Below the pieces are notes generated by a model. The model did no database searches. It was not told the origin of the DNA and worked only from the letters and a program-made list of their open reading frames with translations. A stretch of DNA of 64,000 bases from Zopfochytrium polystomum (Eukaryota; Chytridiomycota; Chytridiomycetes; Chytridiales; Chytridiaceae). This document shows positions 1-10,147 of the stretch, piece by piece. How positions within the stretch are numbered: the stretch's first letter is position 1; every line of letters begins with the position of its first letter. The translations under genes and the position numbers were made by a program. The stretch is from the NCBI GenBank assembly GCA_025765615.1, contig JAIVFJ010000001.1, positions 186,001-250,000 on the forward strand. The letters run 5' to 3'.

Positions 1-322
1 GATCCCAGTGAACATGTTTTGCGCCGAGTGCGTTTTAAGCTATCGCTGGCCATCTGCGCCGCGGTCGGCGGGTGCAGTGGTGGTAAACAATTTTAGTGAC
101 GTTCCGGGACGCTGTGCCAAATCGCGCAGTCAGTGAGGCGGACCTTGGTTTGTGTGTAGCGCATTTCCAAGGGTGAAGGGACGCACTTCTGCTTCTTGTC
201 ACGACCCGCGATGCGCGACCTTCTTTCGCCTCAAGAGCGGTTCGCGCTCCAAGAGTCTCCTTAGTTCGATTGGTCAGGTGCCCTGGCGTGCACGCCACCC
301 ACTCCTTCAAGAAAATCCGTGA
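1..322. other. No supported gene; 5' flank of P450 pseudogene
   Basis: I see no convincing coding exon here. The reading frame that later encodes the P450 hinge region runs into a stop just upstream of position 323, so a first exon with the start codon, if it ever existed, has not been recognised. Confidence 0.4.
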
Positions 323-2146
323 TCGCATCTGCTTACCCTGCTGGTCTTTCACCTCCGCAACCGCCGTACGGGCCTCCGCCTTCCACATCCGCCCGCCGCT
401 CCCGTGCTGGGTCACCTCTCCACGCTTGAGACCCGGCACGATACCAAGACGACCTGGAGCCAGACCCTCGGCATCTCAACGTGAGCTCTTCTCCTCCCGC
501 TCTCGATTCTGAAGGCGGCACCCTCCCTTTCTCACACTCGATGCAGGGCACTTTCGCTTCCGAACGCATTGGATATCAAGGCGACTGTCGCGACTGCAGA
601 TCCTGCGATCGTTCAATAAGTCTTAAAAACGCACTTCGAAAAGTATGAGAAGGGGGACGGTTTCAAATGGTCGTTTTCGAAACTGCTGGGAAATGGGATC
701 TTTGCCGCGGACGGCGAAACAGTTAAGGATGCTCCCCCATATGTCGTTTTCTATTCACAACCTGCCGTAACTTCACTTTTCGAACATTGGCACAGTGGCG
801 CCGACACAGGAAGACGGCCTCACACATCTTCACAACGTTAAGGAGACCATGAGGTAGTAAGCAGTCGGAATCGCGTTTGCTGTCTAAATCATTCTTGTGT
901 TTCTGTCTTGATAGCTCCGTCTTTCTAGAGGATATCAGCATCTCGGGATGCGGTGATAGACCTACATGCCGTCTTCCACGCGTTTACTTTCGATGCGTAC
1001 GTACCCGCAGGATCCCCCTTCATCTGTCCGTTTGAAAGAGCCTCTTCCTGCATTGTTAGCGTCTTTCCTTTCATTCATTTTAAGCTTCGGCAAGATCGGT
1101 TTCGGCACATCGTTCAATTCGACAAAGCTGCAAATTTGGCTCTTGTTCAAAGAGCATCCCTTCAACCGTTTCTTCGGCTGGCCGCTGGGTTTGACTGCTG
1201 AGCTGGACAAGGCGATCGCCGTTATCAACGATTTTGCGTACTCACATATTCGTGAAAGGCGCGAGGCTGCGAAGAATGGAGAGCGAAGCGGCAAGCGCAA
1301 GGACTTGTTGGATCTATTTATGGAGCTTCAGAACGACGATGGAAGCCTTGCTACCGACGCGGAGCTAAGAGATATGTTGCTGAACATGATTTTGGCAGGT
1401 GAGGGTCGGATCAGTGCCTGTCAAACGTTCTGTAAGAATCAATATACTTATACCTTGCAGGGCGTGGCACGACCGCCTGCGCTCTCTCTTGGGCAGTATT
1501 TTCCATATGCACAAGGCCCGCAATCGTTGACAACATGCGCAAAGAGATTGAACGAATTACGGGAGGCGCGGTGCCGACTTTTTCTCAAATAAACGACTTG
1601 AAGTATATCAACGCGGTGTAAGGCATCCGTTTATTGACGATAAAAAACAAGATGATAGACTTAACTTTCAACCTTTCACAAGCTCCCCGCACCTCACCGA
1701 CCCAAATATTATGAAACGAACACACCCAGCTTCAACGAAACACTCCACCTCTTCCCAAGCGTGCCCGACGATTCGAAGTACTCTGTCGTGCCCGGTGTTC
1801 TTCCCGGGGGAATCCCTATTCCCGCCAACCCCGAGGTTGTCTGGTCATTATATGCCATGGGACGCCACCCGTCGCTCTGGGGTCCGACAGCCGCCGAATT
1901 CGATCCGGAGCGATGGCTGCAACGCACCGACGACGAGTCGTATGGGCTGGTGCGAGAGTCGCCGTACAAGTGGCCAGTTTTCAACGCGGGCCCGCGTGCG
2001 TGCCTTGGACAGCAGATGACGACGTTTGAGGCGATTGCGGTTCTGGCGGCCGTTGTGCAGCGGTTTGAAGTAATTCTGTACGACTTTCAATGACCTTGCC
2101 GATGAACAATGGGCTGAAAGTTCGCCTGGTGGAGAGAGCGTTGTGA
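323..2146 (+). pseudogene. Cytochrome P450 pseudogene (CYP4/52/86-like)
   Basis: Spliced fragments give most of a microsomal P450. They comprise the proline-rich hinge (PVLGHL, about 400-420), the KYEKGD / LLGNGIFAADGE block (630-715), the C-helix WxxxRK (from 795), DLHAVFHAFTFDAY (about 960-1000), the I-helix (about 1450-1480), the K-helix (1737-1748), the PERW meander (about 1900) and an intact haem loop FNAGPRACLG (1980-2010). Several lesions argue that it is dead. An in-frame TAA sits at 616-618 where family members usually have Tyr. The I-helix reads AGRGTT instead of AGRDTT (1466-1468). The invariant ExxR is ETLH (1746-1748). The last conserved block (LPMNNGLKVRLVER) is in another frame after a short deletion near 2093. 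No start codon was found. In the family these enzymes hydroxylate fatty acids or alkanes at the ER; this copy should be inactive. Confidence 0.8.
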
Positions 2147-2340
2147 GTCCCGGGGAACTGAAACTTTACCTTTCGTCACAATATGACGTGTTTGCAAAGC
2201 TGTCTGGTGGAATTGGCCAGGGCTATGAGCATCTGAAATGGAGATTTTCTCTTCCAGTGATTCTTTAGAGTCATTTGAAAAAAGTGTGTGTTGGCATATA
2301 AGCCATTCCGGTCCATTCGCAAAGATTGGAACCCCAAAAA

Positions 2341-4743
2341 ATGCCGACCGTCAACGTTGACAAGGAGCACTTGTTCGAGGCCTTGGGGCGAACCTTCAGT
2401 TGAGCATTGGCCCTGATCCTGGCGCCACTTTTGCTGACGCGTGAAACGATCGCCTACTTTTCACTTTAACCAGCAACAGAAGAGTTCGAGGAACTATGTT
2501 TCGAATTTGGAATCGAGCTGGAGGAAGAGGTGAGCTCAAGTTAAACGCACCACCTCATCCAAATCTCATCTCGATCGAGTTAGACTTCCGAGCTTGAAAT
2601 GGCGATCAAGGAGCTTGGAGCGGACAAAGCAAAGAACCTGTCGTCGCGATCGCTGTACCGAATCGACATTCCCGCCAACAGGTGATGCAGATCGTAATCA
2701 GATGCAGCCGAAGAAATCACTCACATCTGGCATGCAGATACGATCTGCTCTGCGCTGAGGGCATCACGCGTGCGTTGCGAATCTTCCTTGGCGCGCAACA
2801 GCCTCCCGTGTACCGCGTCGTAAAGCCACCGAACGGAAAGCGGCTTCAGCAACTTCATGTGAAGCCTGAGGTGTGTGGTCCCGATTAACAAACAGATTCC
2901 ATCGATTCTGATTCTTTTTACTGTAGACAGCCGCGATCCGTCCGTTCGTCGTTGCGGCAGTCCTTCGAAACATCACGTTCACCCAGGCTTCATACGACAG
3001 CTTCATTGACCTTCAGGACAAACTGCATAACAACATCTGCAGGTTTGCTAATCACGTGAATGCGTTGCGGGTAAATGACTCCATTTTGCCTATCGTGAAG
3101 AAAGCGGACGCTGGTAGCCATTGGAACCCACGACCTGGACACGCTGGAGGGCCCTTTCTCTTACGAAGCGCTGCCGCCAGACGAGATCAAGTTCATCCCG
3201 CTGAACCAGACGCAGTCAATGACCGGCGCCGAACTCATGACCTTCTACGAGGTGTCATTCGTCTTCTACATACTGCGTCGGATCATCTCTAACTTCATTT
3301 CAGTCCGACAGAAAGCTGAGCAAGTTTTTGCACATCATTCGAGAGGCACCACGCTACCCTATCATCTACGATTCGAAGCGCACCGTCTTATCGCTGCCTC
3401 CTATCATCAACTCCAACCACTCGAAGATTAAGCTCACCACCAAAAACGTCTTCATCGAGTGCACTGCGACAGACCTTACGAAAGCAAAGATCGTACTGAA
3501 CACGGTTGTTACGATGTTTTCTCAGTATGCGAAAGACAAGTTCAGGTAAAATTAGCAAAACACAAACCCCCCAAAGCTAACAGCATCAACCAGCGTCGAA
3601 CCAGTCGAGATCGTCCAGCCCAACGGTGATGTGCACCTGTACCCGGATTTCACCCCTCGGACAGTGTCGACCACTTCCTCCTACATCAACTCTCGTGTCG
3701 GTGTCAAACTCGACATTCCGACGATCATCACGCTCCTTGGCAAAATGGGGGTTTCGGCAAAGCACGGAGTGGGCGACACGATCGAAGCCTCCATTCCACC
3801 GACGCGGAGCGATATTCTCCACGCGTGCGATGTGATGGAAGACGTTGCCATCGCGTACGGATTCAACAAGATCGAGGAGACCACGCCGAAGGCAAACACG
3901 CCTGGCGCCCCCTTCCCAATCAACAAACTGTCGGACCAGGTTCGCAGGGAATTGGCGCTTTCCGGGTACACGGAGGTCCTCCCGCTGATTTTGGTAAGTT
4001 CCAGATGAATCTAGGGTGTTTCCTGATCCGACTCCCAAATATGAAGTGCTCCCACGACGAAAACTTTGCGCACCTCAAACGCGTCGACGACAACAAAACC
4101 GCGGTGAAACTCGCCAACCCGAAGACGGTCGAGTACCAGGTCGTCCGCACCAGCCTCCTCCCGGGCCTCCTCAAGACACTGTCTTCCAACAAGAAGCTTC
4201 CTCTCCCACTCAAGATTTTCGAGGTGTCGGACGTGGTGTTCAAGGACGACTCGATCGAGAGGCGCGCAAGGAACCAGAGGAACCTCGCGCTAATGTACGC
4301 GAACATGAAGTCGTCTGGATTTGAGGTGAGGCCCTTAATTTTTTGACCTTAATTTTCGGTGAGACTTTTGGGGCCGTACCCCACACTGACCCAACATTTG
4401 GGGGGTTCGTAGCTTGTCCACGGTATGCTGGATCGCGTTATGGCAATGTTGAACGTCCCTCAAGTCGCTCCCGGCACTGCCGATGGACACTACATTAAAG
4501 AATCAACCAGTTGAGTTTGTTCTCTTTTACAGCGCATTGGAAATATCCGGGAACCCGCATCACTCACTTTGGTTTTTACTTCCTCCACCAGACGCCACCT
4601 TCTTCCCCGGACGTCGCGCCGATGTCTTCTACCAAAACAAGATCATCGGAACGTTTGGTATCGTGCACCCGGAGGTCATTAACAACTTTGAGTTCCAGTA
4701 CCCAACTTCCGCCCTAGAAATCAACCTTGAACCTTTCCTGTGA
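2341..4743 (+). CDS. FRS1: Phenylalanyl-tRNA synthetase beta subunit, cytosolic
   Basis: This is the beta subunit of the alpha2-beta2 enzyme that charges tRNA-Phe in the cytosol. The start [19 protein letters not shown] matches the conserved N terminus of eukaryotic beta subunits, which fixes the ATG at 2341. About eleven exons with short introns can be joined in frame. They include [11 protein letters not shown] (about 2480), [10 protein letters not shown] (about 2740), [14 protein letters not shown] (about 2930), [17 protein letters not shown] (about 3103), [17 protein letters not shown] (about 3360), [20 protein letters not shown] (about 3790), [13 protein letters not shown] (about 4143) and [12 protein letters not shown] (about 4600), ending INLEPFL. 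The order of B3/B4 and B5 segments and the length (about 590 aa) are as expected. Exon limits were placed by frame and GT-AG signals. No lesions were seen. Confidence 0.95.
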
Positions 4744-4992
4744 ATGTTGTGCGGTCGGGCAAAGAAAGGGCGAGAATGTCTTCGGAGGAAGGTTTTTTCT
4801 TGTTTGTGGGAGAGTGCTTTTTGATGCCTTGTTGGCGCAACGTGGGAGAATTGAAGGCTCCACAGGAGTGAACGTCTTTGAAGCTATTTTTGAACAGGAA
4901 GCTACATGAAATTACACGCAGAAAGATCATCTGAGAGACAAAAAACGTGGGTCTAAATTAAAGCATTCTCGCAGAGGGAGGAAACTGATAAA

Positions 4993-5066
4993 TGGTCGCA
5001 TCCAGACTCGAACTGGAGACCGTCTGTGTGTTAGACAGACGTGATAACCAACTACACCATGCGACC
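4993..5066 (-). tRNA. tRNA-Val (anticodon AAC)
   Basis: The reverse complement folds as a cloverleaf. The acceptor GGTCGCA pairs with TGCGACC, the D arm is GTGTAGTTGGTTATCAC, and the anticodon stem TCTGT/ACAGA holds loop CTAACAC, giving anticodon AAC. The T stem is TCCAG/CTGGA with loop TTCGAGT, and the discriminator is A. There is no intron. The A-box (TGGTGTAGTTGG) and B-box (GTTCGAGTC) are in place. AAC, read as IAC, is the usual major fungal valine isoacceptor. Confidence 0.95.
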
Positions 5067-5189
5067 GGTGGCTGTAAACATATCTTGTAACTATATATAA
5101 CTAAATACTTGCTGCAATAAAGTCTCTTGCCTTTTGAGCCCACAGAGAAAATTTGAGCGTGCTGAATAAAAAAGTGATGGTGGCGATAG

Positions 5190-5513
5190 ATGAATCGCAT
5201 TCCGCGCTTCGCACCACTTTTCCGCAGTGCCCACGACTGGGCGAGAGCGCTGAAAAAGTCCTCAGGCTTGGCGGTTTGGATCACAGGCGAATATTGCGAG
5301 CAAATTGACTGGATCGTTGCATCAGATCGGAAACGACGCGACAATATTTTGCTGGTTAGCCTGCGAGTGAGATTTCTTCTCTAACGACATGCATCTTTGC
5401 CTGTTTATTCGGAACAGGGTGTGAAAGATAACATGTCCGTTTCCGAAGAACTTCTAAAGACGTATCTCTCAAAGAATAACAAGTCTGATTTCAAAACAAA
5501 GAACAAGAAGTAA
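5190..5513 (+). CDS. Hypothetical small protein, two exons, 86 aa
   Basis: Exon 5190-5354 and exon 5418-5513 join in phase across a 63-nt GT-AG intron to give an 86-residue basic protein ending in a lysine-rich tail (SDFKTKNKK). The clean phase match and the charged tail suggest a real gene. I do not recognise the family. A ribosomal, signal-recognition or similar RNA-binding role would be only a guess from the charge. It lies 120 bp downstream of the tRNA gene, on the opposite strand. Confidence 0.4.
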
Positions 5514-5614
5514 AAGGAAACTAGTGATATTTGTTTGCCCTTCAACCATATCCTCATCCTACATCCCTCCATTGTCGCCGTCGAATACTAGAATACTGAG
5601 CCGATTGTCAATTG

Positions 5615-5803
5615 TCAGCGGCGATCTTGCAGGGATGAGGTGGTCGACTGCGATGACGCTGCGGACCGCGGTGACGCGGACTGCGACCTTGTGGTAGGTA
5701 CTCGCAGCAGGGCAGTGATGTCGAGAACCGGCGGTTTCGGCGCAAAGACCTTGTTTTTTGGGGTGAGCGACGCGACGGCGGCTGGGGAGTTGACGTGCGG
5801 CAT
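5615..5803 (-). CDS. MPHVNSPAA-family small protein, copy 1
   Basis: A 62-residue Ser/Thr/Pro-rich basic protein begins MPHVNSPAAVASLTPKNKVF and ends SLQDRR. It is nearly the same length and sequence as copy 2 (6880-7068) and shares its N terminus with copy 3 (7977-8177). Divergence is mostly at exchangeable residues (VLDITALLRVPTTRSQSASP versus ALEITSLLRVPTTRSQSASP), which indicates selected protein-coding genes. No signal peptide, membrane segment or known motif is visible. The leader is extremely CA-rich (about 5870-6010), with a TATA box further upstream. Function unknown. Confidence 0.7.
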   Translation of the reverse strand: MPHVNSPAAVASLTPKNKVFAPKPPVLDITALLRVPTTRSQSASPRSAASSQSTTSSLQDRR

Positions 5804-5861
5804 GGTGTGCTTTTGGGTATTGTTGGTGTTCTTTTCGAAATGGAAGTGGAGTCGGCAAGCG

Positions 5862-5890
5862 GTGTCTGTGTGTGTGTGCAGTGTGTTTGT

Positions 5891-5950
<60 letters not shown>

Positions 5951-6005
5951 TGCGAGCCTGTGGGTGTGTGTGCTGTGTGTGTGAGCGGTGTGTGTGAGGG
6001 TGTGT
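5862..6005. repeat. (GT)n/(CA)n microsatellite tract in leader of copy 1
   Basis: There is an almost pure (GT) run of about 25 units at 5899-5949, flanked by interrupted GT-rich sequence. Read on the minus strand it is a CA-rich 5' leader just upstream of the 62-aa gene. His/Thr- or Cys/Val-repeat translations of this tract are artefacts. Confidence 0.9.
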
Positions 6006-6036
6006 GTGACTATTCGATTGGATGAAGCAATCTTGG

Positions 6037-6044
6037 TATTTATA
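6037..6044 (-). promoter_or_regulatory. TATA box (TATAAATA) for small-protein copy 1
   Basis: TATAAATA is read on the minus strand, 234 bp upstream of the copy-1 ATG and just before the CA-rich leader. Copies 2 and 3 show the same TATA, CA leader, ATG order. Confidence 0.5.
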
Positions 6045-6049
6045 CGGAT

Positions 6050-6879
6050 TCAGCAAGCTGGAGCGCCATACTTTTCACCTCGTGACCTCGGTGGCACGGC
6101 TATCAAGACAAGCGAAGCCACGTCAAGACAAGAATTTCATAAGCTTTGTGTCACGATGCATTCCGTAAGGCAAACCGGCACAGCCACCTCGACGATCAAA
6201 GAGTCCCTCGCTTTCTTGCTCCCAAAGGGCAATTACGGAGCCCGCAGTCATATAGTCATATGGGTGTGGCTGTGAGTCCGTGCCACCCACGGCGTCTCTG
6301 GAAAGGGGACGGAAACGAAGAAAGGCAACTGCTGACATGAGCCCTTCAGATCCGCACTTCTCTTTTGCAGCAAGCGTTCATGCGAGCGCGAACACATTTA
6401 CAAACACCGCAAGAACACTTGTTCCTCGACGCTGTCATGGGGCAGGTCCAATAAATCGTCAAATGGAATCAGAGACAATCTTGTGGGAGGAGCTTCGTTA
6501 GAGCGCGATCGAAAGAGAGGAGTGTTGGCGACACCAGTCTGCCGTACTCGCAGTTCATCGTGTGTGAGGTCAAAGTACGATCCACCTAGTGGATTTGACC
6601 ATGTGTAGAGAGCGCCAGCTCAGGAAACCCATGAGGTTGAATCTGTCCACCTTCCTTTTGCAATTCGATGTCGAAAAAAGTTTAGGTTATCTTAATTGCG
6701 AGTTTATTTGAACTGGGCAGGTATGGAAAATAATATCAGCCTCCAACACTTGATGGCGTTACTCAGTCTCATCGAACGCGAAACAAGCGTGAGAGTAAAG
6801 AAGCAACCCAAGCGAGCCTTTTTAAGCGAACCACCAACAACTGCCCACTTCATCCACGGCACCACCCAGAGCCCACTCG
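6050..6879. other. Intergenic, no gene recognised
   Basis: Only short overlapping frames without family resemblance are present between copies 1 and 2. The stretch contains the upstream flank of copy 1 and the 3' flank of copy 2. Confidence 0.4.
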
Positions 6880-7068
6880 TCATCGGCGGTCTTGGAGAGA
6901 GGAGTTGGCCGACTGTGGTGACGCTGCCGACCTCGGCGACGCAGACTGCGATCTTGTGGTGGGTACCCGCAGCAGGCTTGTGATTTCGAGGGCTGGGGGC
7001 TTTGGCGCGAAGACCTTGTTTTTCGGGGCGAGCGACGCGACAGCAGCGGGAGAGTTGATATGGGGCAT
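6880..7068 (-). CDS. MPHVNSPAA-family small protein, copy 2
   Basis: A 62-residue paralogue of copy 1 in the same orientation, starting MPHINSPAAVASLAPKNKVF and ending SLQDRR. The frame is open further upstream through the CA-rich leader (His/Thr repeats to 7194). The ATG at 7068 is chosen because similarity to the other copies begins exactly there. A TATAAT-like element lies at 7197-7202 on the minus strand, upstream of the CA-rich leader (about 7090-7185). Function unknown. Confidence 0.7.
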   Translation of the reverse strand: MPHINSPAAVASLAPKNKVFAPKPPALEITSLLRVPTTRSQSASPRSAASPQSANSSLQDRR

Positions 7069-7802
7069 TGGCGGTTTGGTTGGCAACAAAGGGAGTTTGA
7101 TCGAGATGGTTTCTTGTGTGAGTGTGTGAGTGAGTATGTGATTGTGTGAGTGTGCGAGGGTGAGTGTGTGTGTGTGTGTGTGGAAGAGATCCATGCATTA
7201 TAGGTCTTGCAAGCCAGAGTTACATCGTGGCTCCAGGTTGGACGCATGACGCAAGCCACACAGTCTAAGCCACGGCACCACAGACAACGAGATACCTCCC
7301 GCCCCAGCTGATTAATTAACCCGCCGGAGATGAAAACAAATCTAAGCTTTGTCTTTTGTGCGAGTTTGTTTCGAAAGTTTGTAAGCAAAATCCTGTGCGG
7401 CTGTGCGCCTGCGACATCTCTGAATCCTTGCTTCGGCAATACCATCACCTGATCTGCTGCATTAGGCAGCTCGAAAACATACGAACACATACACACACAC
7501 GCAAGCGCTTAAACGGATCCAAGAGATTTTGCGGGAACCTTGAAGAAAACTCCGGCGGTGGCTGTGTTTACGGGTTAAATGAAACCAATTCCGTCGACAC
7601 AAAAAGGAAAAGCACACCTTCGGAATTGAAGCTCAAGAAACGTCCCGCAAACTCAGGCCAAATCTATTCTGCGTGGCTATGCAGAGAACAAACAAGTTCT
7701 TCAGATCGATTTGTTTGTGATTGGTGATGTAATCAAATCACGTGTGGCTGTGCCAATCAGCGCTGTGCGACCAAATGTTGGTCAACTACAAACTTGAACG
7801 TG

Positions 7803-7808
7803 TATAAA
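7803..7808 (+). promoter_or_regulatory. TATA box for small-protein copy 3
   Basis: TATAAA lies 169 bp upstream of the copy-3 ATG and about 50 bp before the CA-rich leader starts. Confidence 0.5.
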
Positions 7809-7976
7809 GCTCGACTCTTTCTGCCCTCCCACCATCCGCAACGACTTGTGATCACACGCACACATCCACACACATCCAACACACATCCACACACAACCAC
7901 ACACACTCGCATACACATACGACAACCGTTCCTCATAGACCCAACGCCCAAACAAATATCCTTCTTATACAACGCC

Positions 7977-8177
7977 ATGCCTCACGTCAATTCGCCCGCC
8001 GCGATCGCCTCGCTGACCCCCAAGAACAAGGTTTTCACCCACAAGTCCACCTCATCCCGTGATACTTCAAGCGGCCTCATCAAGCTGCCAATCTCGTTCG
8101 CGACGTTGCCCGGACTGCCGCTCCCGCGCGGCCAGAGATCTTTCAGATATGTGGAGATTTCGGGGCAGCGGAACTGA
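7977..8177 (+). CDS. MPHVNSPAA-family small protein, copy 3 (divergent tail)
   Basis: A 66-residue protein starts MPHVNSPAAIASLTPKNKVF, then has a different C-terminal half (FRYVEISGQRN at the end). It is in opposite orientation to copies 1 and 2. The CA-rich leader (7855-7920) and a TATA box precede it, as in the other copies. The conserved first 20 residues with variable remainder suggest that the N terminus is the functional part. The frame stays open upstream to 7794 through the leader, but homology supports the start at 7977. Function unknown. Confidence 0.65.
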   Translation: MPHVNSPAAIASLTPKNKVFTHKSTSSRDTSSGLIKLPISFATLPGLPLPRGQRSFRYVEISGQRN

Positions 8178-8470
8178 GGCGAGGCGGTGGGGCGATGGAT
8201 GGTTAGGAACGCGAGCGGCAGCCTTTTGGTTGGGTTTTATTCTCTCAAGCGAGTTGATAATGACCTCAATGACTAAACAATCATATCCACGGATGTCCAC
8301 TTCCCACTGGTAGTGTTTGTGCGTGAGCAGATGAAAGGAAAGTTTCGCTGCAACTCGAGAAGTGACGAATGGAAGAAATTGGGCATTTGCTACCGCCAAG
8401 TCCTTTCTTCCTGCAAACACGGGGTTGTCCAGAGTAGTTTGAACCAGGTCCGAACCAACCAATCCAAAAT

Positions 8471-8824
8471 TCAAACGCGTGAGACCAAGTCTACCTCAAT
8501 ATAATTCAAAGTCATTCGCCCATGGTGCCTGCCTGAAGGAGTAAGGCGGCCGCCGCCGTTTGGGGCGGCGCTGCTGCGGAAACAGCCGGGGCTAAGGGTG
8601 TGGGTGCGGCGGGCCATGCGGCGGCTCGCGCTCGGGCTCGGCGATGACGGCGGCCGTGGTGTCAGCGCGGAAAGCAACGATGGCGACAGCAATGACGACG
8701 CCAGCGATAGTGGGGGTGGGGCGGAGGTAACGCTGGGGGATAGGGAAGGAACCGCGCGGAACGGGGCCGGCGCCGCCGGAGGCTGCGCAGTTGTTGGCAC
8801 GGGCGGCGGCTGCTGCTCAGCCAT
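8471..8824 (-). CDS. Possible Pro/Ser-rich small protein
   Basis: A 117-residue frame from MAEQQPPPVPTTAQPPAAP is rich in Pro, Ser, Ala and Leu, with no recognisable domain. The frame is open upstream to 8977. The composition could come from GC-rich non-coding DNA, so this is a weak call. It may be one exon of a longer gene. Confidence 0.25.
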   Translation of the reverse strand: MAEQQPPPVPTTAQPPAAPAPFRAVPSLSPSVTSAPPPLSLASSLLSPSLLSALTPRPPSSPSPSASRRMARRTHTLSPGCFRSSAAPNGGGRLTPSGRHHGRMTLNYIEVDLVSRV

Positions 8825-9019
8825 AAGGGGAGAGCGCTGGTGACGCTGGAGGACCTGTCGTTTGCCAAGGAGTCGATTGAGATGTCGTTGGGGGATGTTG
8901 CGTGAAGTTATGAGAAAAAATTGCATTACATGAACACTTCTATGGTACAGAAAATCACAATGGTAGCTACATAGCATTCTTTATTAGCGCACAGCAGCCG
9001 AGGCACTGCCGCAAACTTT

Positions 9020-10147
9020 TCAAATCAAAAGACAGTTCAAAAGCCTCAAGCAACCCGTCAAAGGTATTTCAAGTAACCTTTGCACAGGCAAAGATCGTGC
9101 GATGATGCGAGTACGGTACTTTGTGCAAGATTCCTCCTCGGTTGATTCAACGTTTGGCGTGTTGACCAGTCTGAACACGAGGGTGTCGAATACAGGGCTC
9201 TCTCTCCCAAGCGTAGAATAGTAACTGACATCAATGTCGACAACAATCGCCTCCGTGGGACTTTGGAAACACATCGGCCTCAGAATAGGAACGGTATACG
9301 ACTGGAAATCCTCGCTTCCCTCGCCCAGCGTCAGTTTACCCCCAGCAACGGGCAGAAAGTAAAAGAACCTGCGAAAGCGGGCAAGGTGCGAATAATTATC
9401 CGATCGCAGCGGCTCAAACCTGTCGACCATGTGACAGTGCTTAACGTACTCCTGCAGGTTGAAAATAACGAGTGGCGAGTCAATGACCTCTGGCGCTGGA
9501 GCGTTTACGATGGCGAGGAGACTGTAGCGGCCTTCCTTGCCCGATTTGTCAAAGACGCCGTGCATGCAGCACCGATGGATTTCAACCAGGTACCTCGTCC
9601 TGTCCGACCTCGCCACCGTGGTGCGAATCGCCACCCTGCGCACGCTTTCGCGGAGGACAGCGCGCGCAGCGTTGGCACCAAACCTGCGCGACAGCACGCG
9701 AAGCAGGATCCCGGCGAACCCGTGGAGCGACGTTTCATGCGCCGACAGCCGCGCGCGGTCGAACGGCGGCGACGGCTTTGGCTTCGACGGAACCGACCCC
9801 GGGGCGTAGACCTCGGTCAGACGTCGGATCATGTCAAAGGCGGTGACGCACCGGCGGTCGCGGTGGCCGCAGGCGTCGCTGGCGGCGATTCGGTCCCACG
9901 CGGCTTCAGAGATCTTTCCCAGCAGCCAAGTCCGGACGATGGCGTCGTGTTTCCGTCGGGTGAGTGCGTCGGCGTCCCACTGAGCCCTTTCCGCCTCGTC
10001 GGTGCCGGCGTACACGTCGTTGTCGCGGTCGACGACGTAGAGCATGCCCTTTGCGTCCAAGTAGGCGCAGAAGCGGCGGTGGAATGCGGGCCAGCTGGCT
10101 TTGGTGGCGTTGAACGCCGGCATGTCTTGGTACTCGCGATCGGTCAT
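9020..10147 (-). CDS. Orphan gag-like protein (375 aa)
   Basis: An uninterrupted 375-residue frame starts MTDREYQDMPAF. The first 115 residues (WPAFHRRFCAYLDAKG, then a D-rich loop, WDADALTRRKHDAIVRTWLL and RRLTEVYAPGS) resemble the N-terminal gag domain of Copia-type LTR elements. The remainder is unfamiliar. There is no CCHC knuckle, protease, integrase or reverse transcriptase near it, and no LTRs were seen. Either this is a solitary gag remnant or a host gene derived from gag. A TTTAAAT element lies about 125 bp upstream of the ATG on this strand (10271-10277). The long intact frame favours a functional host gene. The family call is tentative. Confidence 0.45.
   Translation of the reverse strand: MTDREYQDMPAFNATKASWPAFHRRFCAYLDAKGMLYVVDRDNDVYAGTDEAERAQWDADALTRRKHDAIVRTWLLGKISEAAWDRIAASDACGHRDRRCVTAFDMIRRLTEVYAPGSVPSKPKPSPPFDRARLSAHETSLHGFAGILLRVLSRRFGANAARAVLRESVRRVAIRTTVARSDRTRYLVEIHRCCMHGVFDKSGKEGRYSLLAIVNAPAPEVIDSPLVIFNLQEYVKHCHMVDRFEPLRSDNYSHLARFRRFFYFLPVAGGKLTLGEGSEDFQSYTVPILRPMCFQSPTEAIVVDIDVSYYSTLGRESPVFDTLVFRLVNTPNVESTEEESCTKYRTRIIARSLPVQRLLEIPLTGCLRLLNCLLI

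Noticed and set aside
5559..7190. Long His/Thr- or Cys/Val-repeat reading frames across the CA/GT tracts
   Set aside because: They are translations of dinucleotide microsatellites. Homology between the small-protein copies begins only at the downstream ATG.
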